A DNA stretch of 10,373 bases from an uncultured Clostridia bacterium. Lineage in GTDB: Bacteria > Bacillota > Clostridia > Peptostreptococcales > Anaerovoracaceae. A program made the translations under genes and the position numbers. Of the stretch, positions 1-5,790 are shown one piece after another (position 1 is the first letter of the stretch; every line of letters begins with the position of its first letter). The notes beneath the pieces are model-generated. The model saw nothing but the letters and a program-made list of their open reading frames with translations. It was not told where the DNA came from and made no database searches. The DNA is taken from the NCBI GenBank assembly GCA_934256595.1, contig CAKQOW010000067.1:1-10373 (forward strand), given 5' to 3'.

Positions 1-725
1 GCTGTTTTGATGATATTCTCCATATCATCATTTGTCCCCGGAATAACAGGAATTCTCAAGATCATATCGTGCCCGCAGGCTGCCAGCCGTTTAAGGTTTG
101 CTAAGATTTTTTCGTTGCCGGCTCCTGTATATTTTTTATGTACCTCGCTGTCCATATGCTTGATGTCTGAAATAACAAGGTCCGCATATTCTGCCGCAGC
201 CTCCGCTGTTTCCCGGTCTGTGCAGAATGTTGACTCAAGACAGGTATGTATCCCTGCCTCACGGCAGGCTTTAAGAATACTTCGAGTAAATTCTTTCTGC
301 ACCAGAGGCTCTCCGCCTGATACAGTCACTCCGCCGCCAGACTTCTCATAAAAGGCTCTGTCTTTTTCAATTACCGCCATAACTTCATCAAGGCTCATTT
401 TTTCGCCCCACGCTCTGACAGCCTCTGATGGACATGCGGCAGCGCATTTCATACAGCCGATACATCTGCTTCTGTCTATTCCCGCTATGCTTCCTCCGGC
501 AAAAAGCAGTGCCTGCTGCCTGCAGGCTGTGATGCAAAGCCCGCATTTATCTTCGGAAATACATTTGGAGGAATATACTCCCGGCTCTATTGCGGCCCTC
601 TGGCTTTCGGGGTTGCTGCACCATCTGCATTTTAAAGGACAGCCTTTCATAAATATCTCTGTTCTGATGCCCGGACCGTCATTTATTGTATATCGCTGTA
701 TATTGAAAATTATTCCCTGCTCCAA
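1..725 (-). CDS. Glycyl-radical enzyme activating protein (radical SAM), 3'-truncated by window edge
   Basis: Proteins of this family use S-adenosylmethionine and a 4Fe-4S cluster to place the glycyl radical on a partner enzyme (PFL-like, choline lyase, hydroxyproline dehydratase and others). Visible: an N-terminal block NIQRYTINDGPGIRTE (residues 8-23), the radical SAM motif CxxxCxxC at C29/C33/C36 followed by NPE, then a ferredoxin-type insert with two further cysteine quartets (C55, C61, C64, C68 and C87, C90, C93, C97), SGGEP at 135-139 and a DIKH motif further on. The insert marks the longer activases, unlike short PflA. The start is TTG at 725: GAGGTGA sits just upstream and an in-frame TGA lies two codons before it. 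241 codons are present; the family is usually about 300, so the C-terminus is outside. The partner enzyme is not in the window, so substrate is unknown. Confidence 0.93.
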   Translation of the reverse strand, partial: MEQGIIFNIQRYTINDGPGIRTEIFMKGCPLKCRWCSNPESQRAAIEPGVYSSKCISEDKCGLCITACRQQALLFAGGSIAGIDRSRCIGCMKCAAACPSEAVRAWGEKMSLDEVMAVIEKDRAFYEKSGGGVTVSGGEPLVQKEFTRSILKACREAGIHTCLESTFCTDRETAEAAAEYADLVISDIKHMDSEVHKKYTGAGNEKILANLKRLAACGHDMILRIPVIPGTNDDMENIIKT

Positions 726-767
726 AATTCACCTCATATATATGCCTGCATGCTTTATATATTTTAC

Positions 768-796
768 ATTTTAACCTACATACAATATATACGCAA
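768..796 (-). promoter_or_regulatory. Candidate promoter of the glycyl-radical activase gene
   Basis: On the minus strand TTGCGT (791-796) and TAAAAT (768-773) are separated by exactly 17 bp. The predicted start is near 761, about 36 nt before the TTG start codon. The -10 is good and the -35 weak, so this is a pattern-level call. Confidence 0.4.
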
Positions 797-800
797 TGAA

Positions 801-834
801 AAAGAGGCAATCATCATTTAAAAATCACCTCTTT
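801..834 (-). terminator. Intrinsic terminator of the two-gene HTH-ART cassette
   Basis: Read on the minus strand, arms 824-834 and 801-811 form AAAGAGGUGAU/AUUGCCUCUUU with a 12-nt loop, followed by more U. Two of the pairs are G-U wobbles. In the plus-strand RNA these become C-A mismatches, so the hairpin is better for leftward transcription, that is for the 920-2247 genes. The stem is only moderately GC-rich. Confidence 0.6.
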
Positions 835-835
835 C

Positions 836-864
836 AATATCTCCATTTTAAAAACAAATGTCAA
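836..864 (-). promoter_or_regulatory. Second possible leftward promoter with a consensus -35
   Basis: A perfect TTGACA (859-864) is followed after 17 bp by GATATT (836-841), a 4/6 match to -10. Transcription would start near 829, inside the right arm of the terminator hairpin. A transcript from here would escape that terminator and could serve the activase gene. The weak -10 keeps this tentative. Confidence 0.3.
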
Positions 865-889
865 TTCATTTATATTTTAATTCTCATCC

Positions 890-920
890 AACTTGTTTGT
901 ACAATTTGAACAAACAAGTT
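890..920. repeat. Left 31-bp palindromic end repeat of the HTH-ART cassette
   Basis: Arms AACTTGTTTG (890-899) and CAAACAAGTT (911-920) are perfect reverse complements around an 11-bp centre. The reverse complement of the whole element matches the element at 2293-2323 at 30 of 31 positions, so the two copies are inverted with respect to each other. The element begins on the last base of the stop codon of the 920-1399 gene. It could be a second operator, a cassette end, or an mRNA 3' hairpin. It has no U tract of its own. Confidence 0.9.
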
Positions 921-1399
921 TAATAACTTCCGTTTTCCTTTATTATCTGCTTTAATCTAAGATTATTATCGAATATACTATCAGTCAAATTATTAATCTC
1001 CAGCAGACTCTGAATACACCACTCCGGATCCTGCGTGTGAAATGAGTAGTATACATCATTCATCTGCTTATAGCTGAATAACTCCATAACAAATTTTGTA
1101 GACTGCTCTCTTGTGTACGAAATATACCTGTACATATAGCCCATCCAGAACAGTGCGCTTTTGGAATATTTCACTTTACCGTAATCAGAGTCCCCAAACT
1201 GCTCTAAAATACTGTTAATCCCCTCAGTTACATCAAGCGACAGGTATGACGGATCATTTTTATCCAGTTTTTTGAGAAGATCAGAATGCAGAAACCTTCT
1301 GATATATATTGCGGTAGAGCAATTCAATTTTCTCGAGTTTTCGAATAGTTTTCCCTGATATTCTGCAAGAAGCAGTCCATTATGATCAAATTTTTTCAT
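920..1399 (-). CDS. Probable partner/antitoxin of the adjacent HTH-ART protein (uncharacterised, 159 aa)
   Basis: I cannot name this family with certainty. The protein is soluble, with no signal peptide or membrane segment. Residues 1-75 are charged and probably helical. The C-terminal half (about 79-135) has a pattern with aromatic residues ALFWMGYMYRY, then a helix, then YYSFHTQDPEW. This resembles proteins encoded beside DUF3990 genes and, loosely, the tail of DUF3791 (a Y-x-x-x-HTq block). It is translationally coupled to the upstream gene: the ATG at 1399 overlaps that gene's TGA in ATGA, with GAGGAA about 9 nt before. The overlap and the ADP-ribosyltransferase-like neighbour suggest an antitoxin or substrate-recognition partner. 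The toxin-antitoxin role is inference. Codons are AT-rich compared with the peptidase and ddl genes nearby, which fits acquisition by transfer. Confidence 0.72.
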   Translation of the reverse strand: MKKFDHNGLLLAEYQGKLFENSRKLNCSTAIYIRRFLHSDLLKKLDKNDPSYLSLDVTEGINSILEQFGDSDYGKVKYSKSALFWMGYMYRYISYTREQSTKFVMELFSYKQMNDVYYSFHTQDPEWCIQSLLEINNLTDSIFDNNLRLKQIIKENGSY

Positions 1400-2247
1400 T
1401 TTAATATTTCCTCAATATATAACCCTGTTCTAAACTCTCTTTTGGCAAGCTTCAACTTAGTATCTATTTCGTAACTCCGCTCATTTAAAAATTTCCTGCA
1501 GTCTTCACGTTCCGGCTCAGAAAGATAGTATCTTTCAATCGGAATTAAATTCTGCAATGCCTTATCTGTCCTGAATATAAATTGAAGCCCCAGCTTTGAT
1601 GCCGACAATGAGTGGAGAGCAACATCTGCATTTATTTCCCCATCAGTAAACTGTGCCATTACATAAAACATTTTATTATCTGCTATAGGGGCAATAATCA
1701 CATCAGAAGCTTCTATTTCAGCCACTATTTCGTTAATCCTCTTATTCAATGCATATTCTTTTAATGTTCCACGGTAACAACAGATAGCAAGCATCCAGTC
1801 CAGATTACAATCAACCCTTTTAATATTTAAATTATCCAGCGAATATCTGAATGAATATACGGAGGATTTCTCTTTTTCGCAAACAAACGATAATGCCTGA
1901 CTATATGTTTCTCCCAGATAAAAGCCCTTTCCAAAATCACAATTATCTCTTGAGCCGCCAACCGTGACTTCTGATAAACCATATTTGGAACCGTGAAACA
2001 ATACATTCTGATATTTTTCTTTTATCAGTTCTTCTTTAACAGAATTAATCCTGTACTTGTTCTCATAGGCATATGAATATATTTTTTCGCAAACATCATC
2101 ACGAGCTTTGCCCCTTTTTTGTATTCCGCCTAACGTGGTTCTTGATACTTTTGTTCTTTCAGACAGATCTGCACTATTTATTCTTTCTGTTTCTAATATA
2201 AAATTAATGTCTTCTTTTATATTATACTCACAATCAATATTAATCAT
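1396..2247 (-). CDS. XRE-like HTH fused to DUF3990-type ADP-ribosyltransferase-like domain (283 aa), probable toxin/autorepressor
   Basis: Residues about 12-60 form a helix-turn-helix: ADLSERTKVSRTTLGGIQKR has the spacing of XRE-type DNA-binding domains. After a linker, residues 81-240 carry the DUF3990 signature in order: VLFHGS (82-87), DFGKGFYLG (104-112), SDVIIAPIADN (181-191) and LQFIFRTDKAL (221-231). DUF3990 is related to the ADP-ribosyltransferase fold; the HG and GFY blocks correspond to the H and Y of an H-Y-[E/D/Q] NAD site. Residues 241-283 form a charged tail. The ATG at 2247 has GGAG nine bases upstream. It is the first gene of a bicistronic unit, and its promoter is overlapped by a 31-bp palindrome, so autoregulation through its own HTH is likely. 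Enzymatic activity and target are not visible. The domain calls are from motif recognition, not a search. Confidence 0.85.
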   Translation of the reverse strand: MINIDCEYNIKEDINFILETERINSADLSERTKVSRTTLGGIQKRGKARDDVCEKIYSYAYENKYRINSVKEELIKEKYQNVLFHGSKYGLSEVTVGGSRDNCDFGKGFYLGETYSQALSFVCEKEKSSVYSFRYSLDNLNIKRVDCNLDWMLAICCYRGTLKEYALNKRINEIVAEIEASDVIIAPIADNKMFYVMAQFTDGEINADVALHSLSASKLGLQFIFRTDKALQNLIPIERYYLSEPEREDCRKFLNERSYEIDTKLKLAKREFRTGLYIEEILK

Positions 2248-2278
2248 ACATAACCACTCCTATACCTTTATAGTGTTA

Positions 2279-2307
2279 ATTATACATCAAAAAACTTGTT
2301 TGTTCAA
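2279..2307 (-). promoter_or_regulatory. Promoter of the HTH-ART cassette, -35 inside the palindrome
   Basis: On the minus strand TTGAAC (2302-2307) lies 17 bp from a perfect TATAAT (2279-2284). The predicted start is near 2271, with a leader of about 25 nt to the ATG at 2247. The -35 hexamer lies wholly within the 2293-2323 palindrome, so a protein bound there would exclude RNA polymerase. Confidence 0.8.
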
Positions 2308-2323
2308 GTTGTACAAACAAGTT
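2293..2323. repeat. Right 31-bp palindromic repeat; probable operator of the cassette
   Basis: Perfect 10-bp arms AACTTGTTTG (2293-2302) and CAAACAAGTT (2314-2323) flank an 11-bp centre. The distance between arm centres is 21 bp, about two helical turns, which suits a dimeric HTH protein. The element covers the -35 of the promoter for the 1396-2247 gene. Its inverted twin with one mismatch lies at 890-920, so the pair encloses both genes in 1434 bp. No transposase gene and no clear target-site duplication are seen. Confidence 0.9.
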
Positions 2324-2340
2324 TAACTCTAGGCAAAATA

Positions 2341-2370
2341 AAAACCCCAATGTATAAACACTGGGGTTTT
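2341..2370 (-). terminator. Intrinsic terminator of rplM-rpsI
   Basis: AAAACCCCA (2341-2349) pairs with TGGGGTTTT (2362-2370) around a 12-nt loop. On the minus strand the stem is followed by TTTTTATTTT, a good U tract. It also has an A/U-rich 5' side and may work in both directions. Between it and the rpsI stop (2371-2455) lies an 85-nt trailer with a small GCAGG/CCTGC stem and CAGCGAGGA present twice. I see no gene there. Confidence 0.9.
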
Positions 2371-2455
2371 GAGTCTTTGTAAAGAGTATCCTCGCTGCGA
2401 CAAATCCCTGGCAGGGGACCTTCCTGCAACTCGTTCCTCGCTGGGATAGGTCTCC

Positions 2456-2851
2456 CTATCTCTTTGAGAACTGGCTTGCTCTTCTTGCTTTCTTGAGACC
2501 GTATTTCTTTCTTTCCTTCATTCTTGAGTCTCTTGTTAAGAAACCTTCAGCCTTTAAAGGTGCTCTGTAGCTTTCTTTGTCTGCTGCGCAGAGAGCTCTT
2601 GAAATACCGTGTCTTAAAGCGCCTGCCTGACCTGTAAATCCACCGCCTGTTACTGTTGCGATAACGTCAAACTTACCTTCACAGCCTGCGATTTCAAAAG
2701 GTCTTTTTACTTCTCTCTTAACTATTTCCATTCCGAAATAATCTTCAAGAGGCTTCTTGTTTACAGTGATGTTTCCAGTTCCAGGGATTAATCTAACTCT
2801 AGCAACTGAAGACTTTCTTCTGCCTGTTCCGTAATACTGCATTTTTGCCAT
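2456..2851 (-). CDS. rpsI: 30S ribosomal protein S9 (uS9)
   Basis: S9 sits in the head of the small ribosomal subunit, with its C-terminal tail reaching the P-site tRNA. The 131-residue length is normal. Hallmarks are YYGTGRRKSSVARVRL near the N-terminus, the ATVTGGGFTGQAGALRHGI block in the middle, the TRDSRMKERKKYGLKKAR segment and the conserved terminal SKR. The ATG at 2851 has GGGAGG eight bases upstream. It follows rplM by 19 nt, the standard rplM-rpsI order, and shares that gene's promoter and leader. It ends in TAG before a trailer and a strong terminator. Nothing is altered or missing. Confidence 0.98.
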   Translation of the reverse strand: MAKMQYYGTGRRKSSVARVRLIPGTGNITVNKKPLEDYFGMEIVKREVKRPFEIAGCEGKFDVIATVTGGGFTGQAGALRHGISRALCAADKESYRAPLKAEGFLTRDSRMKERKKYGLKKARRASQFSKR

Positions 2852-2870
2852 TGTCTATTCCTCCCTTTCC

Positions 2871-3299
2871 TTAGAAATTCCATACTTCAGGTTTCTGAGC
2901 CGCATGATTGTGATCAGGGCCTGCATAAACCTTAAACTTCTTGTACATCTGTCTGCCGAGTCTGCCGTTAGGCATCATTCCCTTAACTGCGTGTCTGATG
3001 ATTTCGCAAGGATCCTTTGCCTGCAGCTTTTCAAAAGTGATCTCTTTTAAGCCGCCCGGATATCCAGTATGGTGCTTGTAGATTTTCTTCTGTCTTTTCT
3101 TACCGGTCACTTCTATCTTCTCTGCATTGATTACGATTACATAGTCACCGCAGTCAACATGTGGAGTATAGATAGGTTTTTTCTTTCCTCTGAGGATAGC
3201 TGCCGCTTCTGAAGCAAGTCTACCGAGAGTTTTGCCTTCTGCATCGATAACGTACCATTTACGTTCAACTTCTGCAGGTTTTGCGATAAATGATTTCAT
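2871..3299 (-). CDS. rplM: 50S ribosomal protein L13 (uL13)
   Basis: L13 is an early-assembling protein of the large subunit. The product has the usual 142 residues. It shows KWYVIDAEGKTLGRLAS, the GKKKPIYTPHVDCGDYVIVINA block, KKIYKHHTGYPGGLK and the C-terminal region MMPNGRLGRQMYKKFKVYAG. The ATG at 3299 is preceded by AAAGGA at good spacing. It is the first gene of the rplM-rpsI operon, with a consensus-like promoter and a leader of about 185 nt upstream. That is the position where Firmicutes often carry an L13 leader that controls the operon through bound ribosomal protein. Confidence 0.98.
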   Translation of the reverse strand: MKSFIAKPAEVERKWYVIDAEGKTLGRLASEAAAILRGKKKPIYTPHVDCGDYVIVINAEKIEVTGKKRQKKIYKHHTGYPGGLKEITFEKLQAKDPCEIIRHAVKGMMPNGRLGRQMYKKFKVYAGPDHNHAAQKPEVWNF

Positions 3300-3483
3300 C
3301 TTTGTTCCTTTCTACCTACTGGGATACATCGCACGTATCTGTTTCGGTTCTGCCTACTGGGTTGAAGCTGTGCTTCAGCTTGTTCGGCATTACTAATTTT
3401 TATTAGCGGATAGCCCGTATACACAGTCGCTATCTCTTCTGTTCATATAACTGCACTATAAAATAGTGCCATGCATATGACAC
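3300..3483 (-). promoter_or_regulatory. Structured 5' leader of rplM-rpsI (L13-leader position)
   Basis: About 185 nt lie between the predicted start and the rplM ATG, with no ORF. Minus-strand RNA can fold GCACUAU-UUU-AUAGUGC (inside an outer CAUAU/AUAUG pair), GAUAGC/GCUAUC, CUAAU/AUUAG, AAGCUG/CAGCUU and GAUAC/GUAUC. An L13 leader is known in Firmicutes at this position. I cannot confirm that this RNA matches that family, as no covariance search was possible. There is no clear terminator with a U tract, which argues against simple attenuation. Confidence 0.5.
3310..3361 (-). repeat. Duplicated 14-mer in the rplM leader
   Basis: On the minus strand CCCAGTAGGCAGAA (3348-3361) and CCCAGTAGGTAGAA (3310-3323) are direct repeats with one mismatch and a 38-bp period. 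The second copy ends directly before the ribosome binding site of rplM. Between them lies a small GATAC/GTATC stem. Function is unknown; it may be part of the leader fold or a recent duplication. Confidence 0.7.
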
Positions 3484-3489
3484 AGCACT

Positions 3490-3518
3490 ATTCTATCTCA
3501 TTTACCGACCGATGTCAA
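3490..3518 (-). promoter_or_regulatory. Promoter of rplM-rpsI
   Basis: Perfect TTGACA (3513-3518), a 17-bp spacer and TAGAAT (3490-3495) give a strong vegetative promoter, as expected for ribosomal protein genes. The start is predicted near 3483. The promoter begins about 30 bp after the stop of the peptidase gene. Confidence 0.85.
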
Positions 3519-3546
3519 ATATTTTTTGGACTGCTTCAGCGGCATT

Positions 3547-5712
3547 TTACTTAATCATTTCCACAAGCCTGCTCATGGCTTTTGTTTCATCTGCCATGTC
3601 GGCTTCAAGGCAGGCAGTCTGGTCTTTAACCGCTTTCTTGTAAATTGCTATTTCATCTGAGAAATCAACTTTTTTGCCCGCTTCTATGTCAGCCATCTTG
3701 CCGAATATGCCATACAGCGCCTTGTAGGTATTCTCTGTATATTCAAAGCCTCTGTCTGTGTTCCAGTACTGGTTTTCAGGGTTGTATTTTTCCATACTTG
3801 AAGCTCTCTCCTGAAGCGCAGCCTCTTCACTGAAGGAATAGAAGCCGTATTCAGTGCCGCCGTTAAGACCATAGGCAATATCAAGAGCTCCCGTTCCCTC
3901 ATCGTTGCTTGCTTCGCCTTTTTCAAGCGCCGCAATAACACCGTTTAACATATCAAGGTTATTGATGTAGTTTGTATGCTTAATCAGCACAGCGCTTCCC
4001 AGAGTGTTTCCGATGAAGTTGTTCTGTATGAATTTGAAGGCTTCCAGAGTTTCCTTGTTCTCTTTCTTTCCCTCTTCTCTGATATCTGCTATTTCTTCTT
4101 CCGATGCTCCGTCAGCCACTGCTTTTTCGTATCTGTCATTTATGTCCTTTATTCTTGCGTTTTTAGCTTCTGCCGCCTCTGTCAGCTTGTCTGCCGCTGC
4201 AAGATACTGTCCTGCATCGGCATAGTCCTCGTTTACCGCTTCTTTGAGGTCGTCGCAGGTTGCTGTAATATCAAGCTCCAGCGCAGGAGTCTTGTCTATA
4301 TAGATGGAAAGCGCTCCGTAGATATTCATATTTGTTATCATTACATCTTCGCTGTAGGTATCCTGATCGTCGGCTGCAGTGTGGTATCTCTGCTGAATCC
4401 AGCCTTTGTCGCCGTCCTGTGTACCCGGCATGTCTATAAAGTAAGGCACGCCCTCGTGTCTGTAGGAAACGCCGTCCTCCATACAGTTTGTATCAACTGA
4501 TACGTCTGACAGTCCCTCAGGATAGATATCAGCTACCGCTGCAAGCCCTGACTCTGATGCAAATTTCTTTACGATTGATGCAAATTCAGGAACGCAGCTT
4601 ATCTGTGACTGCTCCATACCGTCATAGAAAGCGGGAAGCTCGAAGTTAAACATTGCAATTGTTTTTTCTGCCCATTCAGGATGTGCCTGTGTAATCATTT
4701 CCCATGCACCGGTCGTCCAGTCGTACTGTGTTTCAAGAGCGCCCCATTCTTCTGAACCGTGACATACAAAGTATATGTCGTTTTCAGGTGTATAGCCCGA
4801 TTCTTTCATAGCCTTGGCAACGCCTAATATAAGTCCGATTGCGCAGCTGTCGTCCTGGAAACCGTTGAAGTACACATCATAGTGTCCTGAGAAAATCATC
4901 TGCTGATCTGATGATTTGCCCGGAATTTTACCTATTACATTGTAGCTTGTACCCTTGTCTTTTTCTACAATATTATCAACAGTAAGGGTAGCAGTTGTGT
5001 TTCCTGCTTTGATAGCCTCTGCAATTTCATTGTACTGATTTTTGCTTATGCTCACGCAAGGCATAATGTCCTTGCAGCACAGGTCCTGCATATTTATCAT
5101 ATCATCTGAATATGTGGCATATCCGCCCACATCATATGTAACTATAGCTGCAGCGCCGTGTACCTCGGCCTCTGCCATATACATATCTATCCATGCCTCG
5201 TTCCACTGGTCAACGCCTGCAAGAACGATTTTGTCCTTAACGTCAAGGCCTTCGTAATCTTCCGCCGTACCGGTTCCCACATCTACGATTTCCGCTGTTA
5301 TTCCGTCCTTGTCAGTACCGTTTGTTGCATATGAAGCCGGCATAATATCAACGTCTGTTCCCTCTATTGTAAGGGACGCGTCGTTAAACTGCCATTTATC
5401 AACCTCAACAGGGACCTTTTCGATATCCTCAAGGCCGATTTCTTTCATCTGATCTGCCAGAAAATCCGCAGCCTTATGCTCCGCATCTGAGCCTGCTGTT
5501 CTGAAGCCCAGTTCATTTGACAGGTACTGCTCGTCATAGGAGAGTGTATACGCTGTATCGTATGCATACTGAGCATCTACCGCATCGACATAGCTTTGAA
5601 CCTCATCTGCCATTGAAAGCTCCGAGTCGATTTTGTAGCCTGAATTTCCGCAGGCAGTCATAGTCACCAGCAGTGTCAGTGACAGGCCTGCCGCCAATAG
5701 TTTTTTCTTCAT
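3547..5712 (-). CDS. M28-family zinc metallopeptidase, lipoprotein, with PA-like domain and long C-terminal extension
   Basis: A secreted, lipid-anchored aminopeptidase or carboxypeptidase acting outside the membrane. The signal peptide is MKKKLLAAGLSLTLLVTMTA with lipobox MTAC, the modified residue being C21. Residues about 120-245 resemble a protease-associated (PA) insert. The M28 core follows: GHYD (H277 ligand, D279), QDDSC (D287/D288 bridging), GSEEWG (E321 catalytic, E322 ligand), NFE (E358) and RYHTAADD (H444). These are the five zinc ligands plus the catalytic acid, so it should be active. At 721 residues it is much longer than a typical M28 enzyme (about 450-500). Residues 480-721 are an Ala/Glu/Lys-rich, probably helical extension of unknown use. 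The start is clear: AGGAGG eight bases before ATG. No convincing promoter lies in the short gap to the luxR-type gene, so partial read-through of the terminator there is possible. Natural substrate unknown. Confidence 0.93.
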   Translation of the reverse strand: MKKKLLAAGLSLTLLVTMTACGNSGYKIDSELSMADEVQSYVDAVDAQYAYDTAYTLSYDEQYLSNELGFRTAGSDAEHKAADFLADQMKEIGLEDIEKVPVEVDKWQFNDASLTIEGTDVDIMPASYATNGTDKDGITAEIVDVGTGTAEDYEGLDVKDKIVLAGVDQWNEAWIDMYMAEAEVHGAAAIVTYDVGGYATYSDDMINMQDLCCKDIMPCVSISKNQYNEIAEAIKAGNTTATLTVDNIVEKDKGTSYNVIGKIPGKSSDQQMIFSGHYDVYFNGFQDDSCAIGLILGVAKAMKESGYTPENDIYFVCHGSEEWGALETQYDWTTGAWEMITQAHPEWAEKTIAMFNFELPAFYDGMEQSQISCVPEFASIVKKFASESGLAAVADIYPEGLSDVSVDTNCMEDGVSYRHEGVPYFIDMPGTQDGDKGWIQQRYHTAADDQDTYSEDVMITNMNIYGALSIYIDKTPALELDITATCDDLKEAVNEDYADAGQYLAAADKLTEAAEAKNARIKDINDRYEKAVADGASEEEIADIREEGKKENKETLEAFKFIQNNFIGNTLGSAVLIKHTNYINNLDMLNGVIAALEKGEASNDEGTGALDIAYGLNGGTEYGFYSFSEEAALQERASSMEKYNPENQYWNTDRGFEYTENTYKALYGIFGKMADIEAGKKVDFSDEIAIYKKAVKDQTACLEADMADETKAMSRLVEMIK

Positions 5713-5742
5713 TTCTGTTTCCTCCTGAAATATAAATATAAA

Positions 5743-5763
5743 AAAGCAGCGATTTGCTGCTTT
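5743..5763 (-). terminator. Intrinsic terminator after the ddl-VOC-luxR operon
   Basis: AAAGCAGC (5743-5750) and GCTGCTTT (5756-5763) form a perfect 8-bp stem with a 5-nt loop. On the minus strand it continues into a run of T. It lies after the stop of the 5791-6762 gene and only about 30 bp before the peptidase start codon. Confidence 0.8.
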
Positions 5764-5790
5764 AATATTATTTCAAATTTTCAGTTTTTT

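Noticed and set aside
902..940. Inward plus-strand promoter from the left palindrome (it also contains TTGAAC on the plus strand)
   Set aside because: At 17 bp from that hexamer there is TCCGTT, not a -10, so no antisense promoter is supported.
870..2345. Target-site duplication outside the two 31-bp repeats
   Set aside because: Flanks end in ATCC on the left and begin TAAC on the right; no matching direct repeat was seen, so transposition is not shown.
3453..3492. Alternative leader stem AATAGTGC/GCACTATT that would compete with GCACTAT-TTT-ATAGTGC
   Set aside because: The first arm overlaps the -10 and lies mostly before the predicted start, so it would not be fully in the RNA.
3976..4500. 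Plus-strand 174-codon ORF inside the peptidase gene
   Set aside because: Antisense shadow of the M28 gene: cysteine- and phenylalanine-rich, with no ribosome binding site and no family features.
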